A stretch of 64,000 bases of DNA from Kuafuiihalomonas sp964473255 (GCA_964473255.1 CAYYOT010000010.1:36938-100937), one strand, 5' to 3'; shown: positions 13,783 through 23,549, counted from the stretch's first letter. Program-made: numbers and translations. Notes: generated by a model not told the origin, from the letters alone.

Positions 13783-16779
13783 CTAGGGATCGATCGAAGT
13801 GGTCACGGCCGCGGCGAACGCAGCCTCGGCCCGCGCGCGCGAAGCGTCCGTTTGCTCGCTCAAAGCGGCCAGCACGTGGCAACCGCCACTCACCCACGGA
13901 TCGTCGACCAAGGTGGAAGCGAAAGTGTCGCCGTTCAGTCGCACGGCGCAGTCGCCGTCCCCCATCCACACGCCGAGACTCGGTTCGCGCTCGACGCCGA
14001 CCGTCGCCAGGAGCGTCGTCAGCGGCTCGACCGCACCGAAGCGCTCGGACATGGGCATGGTCAGGGGTCGCAGGCAGTCGGAGGGCGGTGATGCATCGCC
14101 CGTCACGGGGTCGACCAATCCGGGGGCACTCAGCCATCCTCGCGCCAGACTGCCGAACTCGTCCGGGCACCAAGCCGGTGCTCGGCTCGGAACGCCGCGA
14201 ACGGCCAACGAAGCGAGTTCCCGAAGCTCCGGGGTGAAGAGCTCGGCGGGATGCCCGGGAGCGGCGTCGTCCAGGGTGAGGTCGACGATCGCCGACTGGA
14301 GAAGCTCATCACGTTCGCGGAAGCGGCCGAACGGCTCGCCGACCCACACGTCGACTTCCTGGTCGCAGCGCGTGAGCGCATCGTAGTCTCGGCAATAGCC
14401 CTCCGGATCGGGTCGAACGGCCACTTCGAGGACCAGGTTGAGGACGATGGCGGCGGCGGAAGCCAGCGAGCGTCCGATCGGATCGCGGAAAGCATCGGGC
14501 ATGCGGTCGGGGGACGAGTCTTCGCCTTCCTGCGAGCGAGCGTGAAGGGTCTGCGAAGCGAGCCGTCCACGAAGGAGGGCTCGGTCCCACGGCGGACGCG
14601 GGTCATCCAGCCAGCCTTCGGTTCGGAAGGAGTAGACGTCGTAGGCAGCGGACCAGTGCGGCAGCACGCCCCAGTCGCCGGCCTCGCATCCCCAGGTGCG
14701 TCCGCCGAAGGCCGCTTCCGGTGTGCAGTGGACGAACGGCACCTCCCGCGTGTGGAGGGCACTCTCGGCTTCCACGTAGCTCCGCTGGGAGATCCGCTCG
14801 AGCGCCTCTTGAGGGGTCGAACACGTATCGCGGCACAAGAAGTCGAGAAGGCCGACCGGCCCGTGCGCTTCGATGAACGCGGCTACCTTCGCTCTCTCGG
14901 GGACGTCGTGGTCGAAGGTGAGCACCAGGTCGGCATAGCCGAACCGCAGGGCCGCGCGGTCATAGGGGCCCAGATCGACCTGCTCGGTGCGCAGCGCCAG
15001 CGGAAGGGGGTCGGTGACCGACGCCGTCAGACGATGGGTCGGGTCGAGATTCAGAGGGTCGGTCGAGGCGGCATAGTTGGGGCGTACGCCGAGGCCGAGC
15101 AGGAGCGCCTTTAGCCAACGATGGCGAAAAAGGCGCTCTCGGGTCCGGCGCTCGGCCTCCTCGGGACCAGCGGTCCCGACCCGGGTGGCCAAGGTCAGGG
15201 CCCCGACAGTGCCTCGGTCGTCGACCAAGCGGCCAGCGGCGAGCCAATCGGACCGAAACTTCGCTCGCACCTGCCGTCCATCGTGCCAGTCGCGACGCTC
15301 CTCGATCGTTGCCGACACGGGACGACCGAGGGCTCGGGAAGCAGCTCCGGCGCTCGAAAGACGGATGCGTTGGGCGTCGGCGGATGGCAACGTCGTCGTC
15401 GCGCGCGCCAGACGCGTCTCGAGGCGGGAAGCGAACGCGTTCGACGCGAACGACGTCAGTCCGACCTCGAATCGTTGGTTCGCCGCCTGCACGGCCCGCA
15501 GGAGCGACGTCGAAGAGGGACTTCCGCGGGAGGCGAGCAGGCGCTCCGTCCAGTGGGCCGTCCGCTCGGCTTGGGCGATCGGCGTCGTGAAGTCAGCGTC
15601 GACCTGAAGCCGCACGATTCGACCCGAGCTGCGCTCGACGAACGAGCCCACCGAGATCGCGAATGGGCCACCCGCGGGGAGAATGCCGACCCGGTGGTGG
15701 CGAAGGTCGCCGGTTCGCGCCCAGTGAATCGAGCCCCGTCCCGTCTCGTGGTCCCATGTCTCCGCCTCCGCGGCTCGGCAGAGGGCTTCGAGGGTCACCG
15801 GGTCCGGCTCTTCGAGGCCGATACAGGGCTCTGATGCGCAGGCCCGCGCCTCGACGCGCGCCGCCAACTCTGGATCGTCTCGAAAAAGGGGGGCCAACGC
15901 CGCGACCGAGCAACCGCTAGGGCGGATCTGAAGAGCATCCTCGGGTACCGCGGCGCCGCGTTCTTCAAAGGCGCCCTCCAGCTCGGCCGAGATGCGGCGC
16001 ACGGCCTCCTCCAAGGCCACGACGGCGTTGGCGGGAACGTCGGGGGCCAGCTCCAAGACCACGGGCTCGACCTGTCGGTCGGACCAAGGTACGCGCTCGT
16101 CCACAAAGGCCAAACGCGGAAGGGCGCCGACCGCGTCGAAGCCGAAGCGGTCGAGCTCGTCGAACTTCGACCTCAGCCGCGAGTCGGGCTCGGCGGCGAG
16201 CGGTCGCATGCTGTAGCGAAGCCATACCGTCAGGTCGGGTTCGAAACCCAGCTCGTCGGCGACGTCGTGGCCCAATCGGACCGCGGCGGGGGTCGTCCAT
16301 TCGATATAATCCCGTGCCGCGCGATGACCTTCGAAAGCGGCGGACTCGACGAAGGGCGAAGCCACGTGGGGCAGGGGTCGAACGTCGAACAGCGGGCCGA
16401 CATCGACGGGAACGTCGTTGCTCCCGAAGTCGACGACCAGCGCGCCCGAACCGGTCTCGGTCGCCAAGGCGGCGAAGAGACGACCATCGTCGTTGCTCAC
16501 GAAAAGGCGGTCGGCGGCGACCTCGAAGCTGACGCGTTCGAGAGGTGCATGAAGGCCGCTCAGGGAAGCCGCGGGTCCCGTCTCGCCCGGCGGGGCGACC
16601 ACCGACACGCCCAGGTACCACTCACGGTCGCTGTCGAACCAACCCGCCGGAAGGCCGGCTTCAAAGAGCTGGGGGGCCTCGGCTCCGCACCCGAGGGTCG
16701 TAGCGAGGGCAAGGATGCTTGCCGCTCGAAACCGATCGCCCGCGAACACCCCGCGAGTGTACAGCAAGTCCGAGGCCAC
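13783..16779 (-). CDS. Large lipoprotein resembling DUF4953/DUF5117-type zinc metalloproteases, zinc site lost
   Basis: A 998-residue protein with an N-terminal signal ending in a lipobox-like Cys (ALATTLGC; start GTG 16779 or GTG 16749). Several segments match my recollection of large zinc-dependent metalloproteases of the DUF4953/DUF5117 type: the GPYDRAALRFGYADLV block (604-619), the preceding SVTD segment, and a Cys-containing block around 681-720 (FVHCTP...WGCEAGDWG). Where that family has HExxHxxGLRHNF this protein reads HRWLKALLLGLGVRPNY (553-569), lacking Glu and the second and third zinc ligands. It is therefore probably not a working protease. It begins 17 bases after parE on the same strand and may share its transcript. 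Confidence 0.6.
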   Translation of the reverse strand: MASDLLYTRGVFAGDRFRAASILALATTLGCGAEAPQLFEAGLPAGWFDSDREWYLGVSVVAPPGETGPAASLSGLHAPLERVSFEVAADRLFVSNDDGRLFAALATETGSGALVVDFGSNDVPVDVGPLFDVRPLPHVASPFVESAAFEGHRAARDYIEWTTPAAVRLGHDVADELGFEPDLTVWLRYSMRPLAAEPDSRLRSKFDELDRFGFDAVGALPRLAFVDERVPWSDRQVEPVVLELAPDVPANAVVALEEAVRRISAELEGAFEERGAAVPEDALQIRPSGCSVAALAPLFRDDPELAARVEARACASEPCIGLEEPDPVTLEALCRAAEAETWDHETGRGSIHWARTGDLRHHRVGILPAGGPFAISVGSFVERSSGRIVRLQVDADFTTPIAQAERTAHWTERLLASRGSPSSTSLLRAVQAANQRFEVGLTSFASNAFASRLETRLARATTTLPSADAQRIRLSSAGAASRALGRPVSATIEERRDWHDGRQVRAKFRSDWLAAGRLVDDRGTVGALTLATRVGTAGPEEAERRTRERLFRHRWLKALLLGLGVRPNYAASTDPLNLDPTHRLTASVTDPLPLALRTEQVDLGPYDRAALRFGYADLVLTFDHDVPERAKVAAFIEAHGPVGLLDFLCRDTCSTPQEALERISQRSYVEAESALHTREVPFVHCTPEAAFGGRTWGCEAGDWGVLPHWSAAYDVYSFRTEGWLDDPRPPWDRALLRGRLASQTLHARSQEGEDSSPDRMPDAFRDPIGRSLASAAAIVLNLVLEVAVRPDPEGYCRDYDALTRCDQEVDVWVGEPFGRFRERDELLQSAIVDLTLDDAAPGHPAELFTPELRELASLAVRGVPSRAPAWCPDEFGSLARGWLSAPGLVDPVTGDASPPSDCLRPLTMPMSERFGAVEPLTTLLATVGVEREPSLGVWMGDGDCAVRLNGDTFASTLVDDPWVSGGCHVLAALSEQTDASRARAEAAFAAAVTTSIDP

Positions 16780-16796
16780 GGCCGGCCGGTTGATGG

Positions 16797-18725
16797 TTAG
16801 ACGTCCAGCTCGTCCACGTCGGCCGCTTCGGCGTACTCCATGATGAATCGGTAACGCGGCGCGGGATCCTTTCCCATGAGCTCCTGCATCGTCGTCGATG
16901 ACGCTTCGTCGAGGACGACCCGAAGAGTTTTTCGGTGCTTGGGGTCCAAGGTCGTCGCCTTGAGGTCCGGAGCCGGCATCTCGCCCAGCCCTTTGAAGCG
17001 GCTGACCCGCGGAGAGACGTTCTTGGGCAGGTCGGACAGGATGCGATCCCGCTCTCCATCGTCCAGCGCCCAGTGCGTCTCCTTGGCGGCGTCGATCCGA
17101 TACAGAGGCGGCTGGGCCAGGAAGATGTGCCCCCCCTGGACCAGCTCCGGCATGTGCATCACGAAGAACGTCAGAAGCAGCGAGGCGATGTGAGCCCCGT
17201 CGTAGTCGGAGTCCATCAACAGGAACACTCGTTCGTAGCGAAGCTTGCTCAAGTCGAGTTTGGCGCCGATCCCGCAGCCGAGAGCAGAGACGATGTTTCC
17301 GATTTCCTTGTTGTCCAAGACCTTGGTCAAGGAAGCTTGCATCGTATTCAAGACTTTGCCGCGGAGCGGAAGGATGGCCTGTGTTTTTCGGTCGCGAGCC
17401 ATCTTTGCCGAGCCGCCCGCGGAGTCACCTTCCACGATGAAGAGCTCGCTGTTTCTCGGGTTCGTGCTCGCGCAGTCGGCGAGCTTCCCCGGGAGATTCA
17501 AACGGTGGGATACGGCCGACTTGCGCGTGACCTGCTGCGCGGCTACCCGCGACGCCTGGCGGGCTCGGGCGGCGAGCTCCACCCGGTCGCAGATCTGGTC
17601 GGCCATCGTGCCGTTGTGGAGCAGCCAGTGCTCGAGCGCCGGACGGACCATGTTCTCCAGGAGCCCCTGGGCTTCGGAGTTGTTCAGTCGACCCTTCGTC
17701 TGGCCTTGAAACTGCGGTTCCTTGATGTAGGTCGAAAGGATGCCGACCAGACCCTCGCGGATGTCCTCGGCCGAGATCGTGAGGCCCTTGGGAATGCGCT
17801 TCTTTGCCGTCATGTAGGCGCGTACCGCTTTGACGACCGCGGCCTTCAGCCCGTTTTCGTGACTGCCGCCGTCGGCGGTACGCACACCGTTCGCGAAGGA
17901 GTACAGCGATTCGGACGTGCCTTCGGTCCAGGTCAAGATAAGCTGGGTTCGCGGATACTCCTCTCGTTCCAAGAGGAACGGTTCGGTGTGGATGCTTCGC
18001 CGGCCGAGGCCTTCGAGCAGATGCGGCAAGTACTCCTCGAGGCCTCCCGGGTGATGGAACTCGAGCTCCTCGCCGGCCCTGGGGTCCTGGTACCGAATCG
18101 TGACCTCGGGGTGGAGGAAAGCTTTGCTTTCGAGAAGCTCTTTGACGCGCTTCGGGTCGAAGCGTGAGGTCATGGAGAAGATGGTCGGATCGGGGCGAAA
18201 ATGAATCCGAGTTCCCGTTCGACGAGTCGACCTCAGCTTCTTCAGCTTGGTCTTCGGTTTTCCCAATCCGAAGGCCTGCGTCCATTCGTGGCCGTCACGT
18301 TCGACCCAGACGGTGAGTTCCTCCGATAGCGCATTCACCACCGACGAACCGACACCGTGCAGGCCTCCGGAGACCTCGTAGCTGCTGCCTTCGAACTTGC
18401 CGCCCGTATGGAGGGTGGTCAGGATCAGCTCGACCGCAGGCCTGCCGTACTTCTTCATCTTGGCCACGGGAATTCCGCGGCCGTCATCCCGGATGCTCAC
18501 CCCGCGATGGTCGTCGTCCAACACGACTTCGATCGTTCGGGCGTGCCCGTTGATCACTTCGTCGACCGAGTTGTCCAGGATCTCGCGAAGGAGGTGATGG
18601 TAGCCATGAAGGTCGGTCCCGCCGATGTACATGCCGGGCCGCAGCCGGACCGGCTCGAGTCCCTCCAGGACTCGGATGTCCTCGGCGTCGTAGCGTTTGG
18701 CGGAAGAAGACGTACGCCGAGCCAT
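16797..18725 (-). CDS. parE: DNA topoisomerase IV subunit B
   Basis: ATPase subunit of a type IIA topoisomerase. The 642-residue protein has the GHKL ATP site (ILDNSVDEVINGHA, DDGRGIP, GGLHGVGSSVVNAL), the transducer domain, and the TOPRIM motifs IVEGDSAGGSA and LLMDSDYDGAHI. Length and lack of the extra gyrB insert fit ParE rather than E. coli-type GyrB. It overlaps the parC stop by one base (TGATG), so translation is likely coupled. Partner choice as topoisomerase IV rests largely on the missing gyrase box in the A subunit. Confidence 0.92.
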   Translation of the reverse strand: MARRTSSSAKRYDAEDIRVLEGLEPVRLRPGMYIGGTDLHGYHHLLREILDNSVDEVINGHARTIEVVLDDDHRGVSIRDDGRGIPVAKMKKYGRPAVELILTTLHTGGKFEGSSYEVSGGLHGVGSSVVNALSEELTVWVERDGHEWTQAFGLGKPKTKLKKLRSTRRTGTRIHFRPDPTIFSMTSRFDPKRVKELLESKAFLHPEVTIRYQDPRAGEELEFHHPGGLEEYLPHLLEGLGRRSIHTEPFLLEREEYPRTQLILTWTEGTSESLYSFANGVRTADGGSHENGLKAAVVKAVRAYMTAKKRIPKGLTISAEDIREGLVGILSTYIKEPQFQGQTKGRLNNSEAQGLLENMVRPALEHWLLHNGTMADQICDRVELAARARQASRVAAQQVTRKSAVSHRLNLPGKLADCASTNPRNSELFIVEGDSAGGSAKMARDRKTQAILPLRGKVLNTMQASLTKVLDNKEIGNIVSALGCGIGAKLDLSKLRYERVFLLMDSDYDGAHIASLLLTFFVMHMPELVQGGHIFLAQPPLYRIDAAKETHWALDDGERDRILSDLPKNVSPRVSRFKGLGEMPAPDLKATTLDPKHRKTLRVVLDEASSTTMQELMGKDPAPRYRFIMEYAEAADVDELDV

Positions 18726-21058
18726 CAGCCTTCCTCCGTTTCGCCGAGTTCCGGCACTGCCGGTTCGAGCGGTTCGAATTCGGCAAACCGGGAGCGCTTC
18801 ACGAGGGCCTTGCCTCGTCCCGCGCGGGTGGCGGCGAGACTATCGGCGAACAGCTCGTACCGTCGTCCCTTTTCCGTCTTGACCACGACCGATCCCTTGC
18901 GTTCCGAGGGCACGTACCGGGCGACGAGGATCTCGGAGTTGGCGGCGAGCTTGATCAGCTGCGTCCCTCGACCCGGTCCCGACAGGACGGTGAGCTCCTC
19001 CAGGTCGACGGCGATCCCGTGCCCGTCGGTGGTGGCGGCCAGGACGTACCCCGTGACGTCCTCGTTTGCCTGCAGGAACACCGTGCACACTTCATCGGAC
19101 TCGCGTAGCCGAGCGAACTTCCGCCCGCTCCGCGTCGACGGTTCTCGATGCGGCCACAAGGCAAAGCGAAACGACAGGCCGCCTCGCGTTACGGCAACGC
19201 CGTACGGAGGGCAGGGCGTGCCGTCCTCGTACACCTCCTCCCCTTCGGGGATGGTCACCATCCGCGGGTCGAACGATAGCGCGGCGACGACGCGCTCCCC
19301 GTCATCGAACTTGAAGAGCTTCTGCAGCGGGTCGCCGTACCCGGTCGAGGCGGGTATTCCGTCGATCCGCGTGACATAGCAGATGCCGCGGTTCGTGAAG
19401 AAAGCGCAGGTCGAACGGGTGGAGCCGGCGAGACACGCGAGCACCCGGTCACCGTCCTTGACGCGCGTGGAGGACAGGTCGCGGACGGTCTGCTGGCGCT
19501 TAACCCAGCCCCGTTCGGTCACGATGACATAGGCGTCCTCCTCGACGATGAAGTCGGCGGCCGAGAACTCGGGCTCGGCTTCCTGGCTGACGATCCTCGT
19601 TCGTCGCTTGTCGCCATACGCCTTCTTCACCTCCTCCAGCTCGGCCTTGAGGAGGTTGCGCAGCTTGCTGGGACTCTTGAGGATGCCGCGGAGTCGTCGG
19701 ACTTCGGCTCGCTTTTCGTCGGCTTCTTTCCGCACGAGCAGGATCTCGAGCTTGGCCAGCCGGTACAGGCGCAGCTCGAGAATGGCGTTGGTCTGCTCCT
19801 CCGAGAGATCGAAGCGCCGCATCAGCTTCTTGGCGGCGTCGTCCCGCCCGTTGCTGGCCCGGATGAGCTTGATGATTTCGTCGAGGGCGTCGAATACTTT
19901 TTCGAACCCCTCCAAGACATGAAGGCGCTTCTCGAGCTGGTCGAGCTCGAAACGCAGGCGATTCTGAAGCACCTCGTTCCGAAAATCGACGAAGTGCCGG
20001 AGCATGGAGCCCAGGTCCAACCGGTCCGGCGTAGGGAGGGTCGGATTGTCGGAGGGTACGAGGCAGGTGAGATTGACGGCGACGTTGGTCTGCAGCGGGG
20101 TGTGCTTGAACAAGTAGGCCATCACCAGCTCGGGATTGGCGTCCCTTTTCAGCTCGAGGACGACCCGCACGTCGGTCGTCGACTCGTCGCGCACATCCAC
20201 CAGGGCAGGGAGCTTCCGAGAAACGATCGCTTCCGCGATCTTCTCGATGACCACCCGCTTTTCCAGGCCGTACGGGACGGAGCGCAGGACGACCCGCGGC
20301 GCGCCCGAGCGGCCCTCCAGCTTCCATTCGGCGCGGAGCTTCAGGCTGCCTTGTCCGGTCTCGTAGACCTGTCGAAGCTCGGCCTTCGAGCTCACGAGCT
20401 CGCCCCCGGTCGGAAAGTCCGGGCCCTTGATGAACCGCTGAAGGCGCGCGGTGGTCAGCGCCGGGTCGTCCACCAAGGCGATGCAGGCGTCGACGACCTC
20501 GGTGAGGTTGTGGGGGGGAATGCTCGTGGCGAGTCCGACGGCGATGCCTTGGGCCCCATTGACCAGCAGGTTTGGATACCGCGCGGGGAGGACCTGGGGC
20601 TCGGCTCGCTCGGCATCGAACGTAGGACGAAACGGGACGGTCTTCTGCTTCAGCTCGGCGAGCAGTTCGACGGCGAGAGGCGCGAGCTTGGCCTCGGTAT
20701 AGCGGTACGCCGCCGGGGGGTCGCCGTCCTGCGAGCCGAAGTTGCCCTGGCCCACGACGAGGGGCGCCCGCATGACCCAATCTTGGGCCATCCGGACCAG
20801 CGCGTCGTAGACCGCGCCATCGCCGTGCGGATGATACTTGCCGATGACGTCGCCGACGATGCGAGCGCACTTGGCCGGTTTGCCGTCCGGGTTGACCCGA
20901 AGCTCATGATGCATCGCGTACAGGATGCGCCGCTGGACGGGTTTGAGGCCGTCGCGGACGTCGGGGATCGCCCGGGAGGTGATGACGCTGAGCGCGTAGT
21001 TCATGTAGAGGCGCCGGGCCTCCTCGCTCAGGGACACCTCGAGGATGTGCGGGTCCAT
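18725..21058 (-). CDS. parC: DNA topoisomerase IV subunit A
   Basis: Breakage-reunion subunit that decatenates daughter chromosomes. The 777-residue protein carries the active-site Tyr120 in YRYTEAKL, the winged-helix region YHPHGDGAVYDALVRMAQ, a tower/coiled coil and a C-terminal beta-propeller. The gyrase box QRRGGKG expected after the first propeller strand is absent; the corresponding stretch is VKRQQTVRDLSSTRVKDGD, so this is topoisomerase IV rather than gyrase. The residue equivalent to E. coli GyrA Ser83 is Gly81. The gene heads the parC-parE operon and has a predicted promoter only a few bases upstream of its ATG. Confidence 0.93.
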   Translation of the reverse strand: MDPHILEVSLSEEARRLYMNYALSVITSRAIPDVRDGLKPVQRRILYAMHHELRVNPDGKPAKCARIVGDVIGKYHPHGDGAVYDALVRMAQDWVMRAPLVVGQGNFGSQDGDPPAAYRYTEAKLAPLAVELLAELKQKTVPFRPTFDAERAEPQVLPARYPNLLVNGAQGIAVGLATSIPPHNLTEVVDACIALVDDPALTTARLQRFIKGPDFPTGGELVSSKAELRQVYETGQGSLKLRAEWKLEGRSGAPRVVLRSVPYGLEKRVVIEKIAEAIVSRKLPALVDVRDESTTDVRVVLELKRDANPELVMAYLFKHTPLQTNVAVNLTCLVPSDNPTLPTPDRLDLGSMLRHFVDFRNEVLQNRLRFELDQLEKRLHVLEGFEKVFDALDEIIKLIRASNGRDDAAKKLMRRFDLSEEQTNAILELRLYRLAKLEILLVRKEADEKRAEVRRLRGILKSPSKLRNLLKAELEEVKKAYGDKRRTRIVSQEAEPEFSAADFIVEEDAYVIVTERGWVKRQQTVRDLSSTRVKDGDRVLACLAGSTRSTCAFFTNRGICYVTRIDGIPASTGYGDPLQKLFKFDDGERVVAALSFDPRMVTIPEGEEVYEDGTPCPPYGVAVTRGGLSFRFALWPHREPSTRSGRKFARLRESDEVCTVFLQANEDVTGYVLAATTDGHGIAVDLEELTVLSGPGRGTQLIKLAANSEILVARYVPSERKGSVVVKTEKGRRYELFADSLAATRAGRGKALVKRSRFAEFEPLEPAVPELGETEEG

Positions 21059-21069
21059 TTGTTCAGGTC

Positions 21070-21098
21070 GGTTTAGCGAGCCGCGAGATCGGCGTCAA
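21070..21098 (-). promoter_or_regulatory. Predicted parC promoter
   Basis: On the minus strand TTGACG (21093-21098), a 17-base spacer and TAAACC (21070-21075). The start of transcription would be about 5 bases before the ATG, and no Shine-Dalgarno sequence is seen there. Confidence 0.4.
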
Positions 21099-21272
21099 AC
21101 CGCGGCTCCCTCGAAGACGGTTCGCGGAGCCGTTCGCGGTTGCACGGTCGGCGCGGTTCATGTCGTTAAAATCTGAGGGGTTCGCTTGCGAAGACCGAAC
21201 GGATGTACGCGGCTACGGCACAAAGGGGCTGAAGACCGCACTGGTCTCGGTCTTGCCTAGGAAAGCATCCGG

Positions 21273-23168
21273 ATGGGTCTCCGAAGCCTGATCGCGCCTG
21301 TTGCCGCCCTGGTCCTCGCCCATGGACCACCGGTTCGGGCTCACGAGATCGAGCTCCCCGTGGCGGAGCTGGACCGCAGCGTGCGAGCCATCGAGCGCAC
21401 CATCGCCCATTACAGAGAACGGCCGGTGTTCGAGCCGATGGTGTCCCATACCTCCGACCATCGGCGGGTTCTCGGAGCGGCGGAGATCGACTTCGCCCTG
21501 GGGGACGGGGCGCGAGCCCTGCGGCTTCTCTTGGCGCAGGCCCAGCAGCCGAAGTTCCGACAGGCTCGCGAGTACGTCCCGACCCTGCTCCTGATCTCCG
21601 AAATCCTCGAGCGGTCCGGGGACGACTACGGTGCCATGCACTATGCCCGAAAGGCCCTCGAAAACGGCGGTGATGCCGAGGCGATGGCGGAGGCGGGCGC
21701 CCGTTGGTTCAAGCTCGCTCGGCGCTGGCAGCGTCTCGCGCCGCGACGTGAGGTCTATGAGCTGTGGCGCCGCAACGGCGGACAGGCGGCAGCCGCAGGC
21801 GATGAGGCTGCCGGCGTCCTGTACGAGGCGGCTTTCGCGGCCCGGGCACTGGGCCAGGCGGCTGAGGCCCAGCGCTTGTTGGCACAGGTGCCTTCGGGCA
21901 GTCCCCACGGTTCTCGCGCGGCCTATCTGGCCGCGGTGGTCTTCGTGGGGCAGGGCGATCTCGGGAACGCCGAGCGGTGGTTTTCGGCGGTCATGGAATG
22001 GCCGATTCCAGCTCGGTTCGAGGAGCGCCCCACGCAGCGGGCGCTGGAGCGCGAGGTTCGCGAGCTCGCAGCGCTGTCCGCCGGTCGACTGCGCTACGAG
22101 GGTGGCCGACTCGAAGAAGCGATGGAGGCCTACGGCCGAGTGCCGGAGACCTCGGTGCACTTTCGGGAGGCGTGCTGGGAACAGGCCTTCCTGACGCTCG
22201 AGCTCGAGCAGCCTCGCCGGACCATGGACCACCTGAAGTGTGTGCAGGACCTGGGAGCGAGCGGAAAGCGTCACGTCGATGCCCGCCTGTTCGAGGCTTC
22301 CCTGCTCGCCCATCTCGGGCACTATGAGCGGTCGCTCGAGCGGTACGATCTGCTCCACCGTCAGTTCGAGCGGGAGCATGCGGCGTTCGCTGAGCTCGCG
22401 GACCGCATCGAGGACCCGGCTCGCTTTCTGTTCGACGCCATGGAGCGCTCCGCCAGCGACGACGACCCGAATTTGTCGCCGGGAGCACCCACGCTGTTCG
22501 GCGATGCGTGGACCAAAGAGGTCGACTCGGCCTACCGCATCGACAGCGGGCTGGACGGAGCGGTCGGCGACTCGACGGTCATGGAACGCGAGGTCGCCGA
22601 GTACCTCGCGCTACTGCAGAACGTGGACTCGTTCCCTCAGGTGCGATTTCGGCGGGAGAACATCAACCGACTGCTGGTCGAGATCGACCATCTCATCGGG
22701 CACGCCGGCGACCTCTCGCTGAAGACCCACGCAAGCCTCGAGCTGACCGATGCAGGGGGCCATCCCGCCGAGCAGGCCAAGCTCCGCGAGCTGATGACGC
22801 GCCTTCGGCAGGCGCGCACCGAGGCCCAGGCCGAGCTGACCGCGCTGCTCGCCGAAGCCGAGCGCCAGCTCCGCGCCGCGCGCGCCGAGCTGACGGCCCT
22901 CGACGACGAGCTGGCCCGCATTCGGCGGACAGCGTCGACCCTCCGCCGCGAGGCAGACGACGTCGCCGACACCGTGGCTCGTGCCTCGCTGGAAGACGTC
23001 GAGGAACACCTCGCCGGCGCCGCCATGCGAGCGGAGGTTGGGGTGCTCGACACCTTCTGGCTGAAGAAGCAGGAGCGCACGCGCGCCATCGAGAGGCTCC
23101 TTGCGGAGAAGAAGGAAGCCGAAGCCCAGATCGATGAAGCCCGGCGCATCGCCGACCAACTGCGTTGA
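21273..23168 (+). CDS. Secreted TPR-like protein with C-terminal coiled coil
   Basis: A 631-residue protein with a Sec signal peptide (LIAPVAALVLAHGPPVRA before HEIE). From about residue 60 to 380 it is made of irregular helical repeats with TPR character, such as DYGAMHYARKALENGGDAEA and RLEEAMEAYGRVPE. From about 500 to the end it is a long coiled coil rich in Ala, Glu and Arg. It should sit in the periplasm as a scaffold. Myxobacterial gliding complexes contain periplasmic TPR proteins of similar layout, but nothing here identifies it as one. It is divergent from parC across a 214-base interval. Confidence 0.75.
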   Translation: MGLRSLIAPVAALVLAHGPPVRAHEIELPVAELDRSVRAIERTIAHYRERPVFEPMVSHTSDHRRVLGAAEIDFALGDGARALRLLLAQAQQPKFRQAREYVPTLLLISEILERSGDDYGAMHYARKALENGGDAEAMAEAGARWFKLARRWQRLAPRREVYELWRRNGGQAAAAGDEAAGVLYEAAFAARALGQAAEAQRLLAQVPSGSPHGSRAAYLAAVVFVGQGDLGNAERWFSAVMEWPIPARFEERPTQRALEREVRELAALSAGRLRYEGGRLEEAMEAYGRVPETSVHFREACWEQAFLTLELEQPRRTMDHLKCVQDLGASGKRHVDARLFEASLLAHLGHYERSLERYDLLHRQFEREHAAFAELADRIEDPARFLFDAMERSASDDDPNLSPGAPTLFGDAWTKEVDSAYRIDSGLDGAVGDSTVMEREVAEYLALLQNVDSFPQVRFRRENINRLLVEIDHLIGHAGDLSLKTHASLELTDAGGHPAEQAKLRELMTRLRQARTEAQAELTALLAEAERQLRAARAELTALDDELARIRRTASTLRREADDVADTVARASLEDVEEHLAGAAMRAEVGVLDTFWLKKQERTRAIERLLAEKKEAEAQIDEARRIADQLR

Positions 23169-23549
23169 AGTTTCACTTCGGCGGACACCCGCGCAAAGCG
23201 CGCAAGAGTACGGAAACCCGAACGCAAGTCAGATTGTCGGGATGCGTCCGACAGAACGTCACAGGTGCCCTTTGGGCGCCGATCTGACCCTTACGATCCG
23301 TTCCTTGCGGGGAGTGGCGGCCGTGGTTCGCATCACGGCCCGAACCGCCAAATCCTGACCAAGCTATCAGTGTAAACGCCAGTAAATGTGGCCTGGCGCA
23401 CGGAAAACACATCCAAACTTACCCTAATTCCACGGTAAAAATCGGGGTCCCACGGAGTCAGCGTGCTTTACGAGTCACCGTCTCCTAGGCAAGCCTGCAT
23501 GTCGCCGAACTGACTATGAGTTCGGCCACCCAACCTGAGGATCCCATTG
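23169..23549. other. Intergenic region upstream of putative-Ig lipoprotein
   Basis: About 380 bases without a convincing gene. It holds one perfect hairpin GGCCGTG-GTTCGCAT-CACGGCC (23319-23340) without a following T run, and an unusually AT-rich stretch (about 23350-23450) compared with the surrounding DNA. A clear Shine-Dalgarno (TGAGGA) precedes the next gene at 23550. The AT-rich part probably contains its promoter, but no convincing -35/-10 pair was found. Confidence 0.5.

Noticed and set aside
16797..21058. Gyrase (gyrA/gyrB) as the identity of the topoisomerase pair
   Set aside because: The A subunit lacks the gyrase box and the B subunit lacks the E. coli GyrB-type insert, so topoisomerase IV is preferred.
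19919..21076. 385-aa open frame antisense to parC
   Set aside because: It mirrors the parC codons, has no recognisable domain and overlaps a gene with full topoisomerase motifs.
21140..21172. Promoter for the secreted TPR gene (TTGCAC and TAAAAT)
   Set aside because: The spacer is 21 bases, too long for a normal sigma-70 promoter; no better pair was found.
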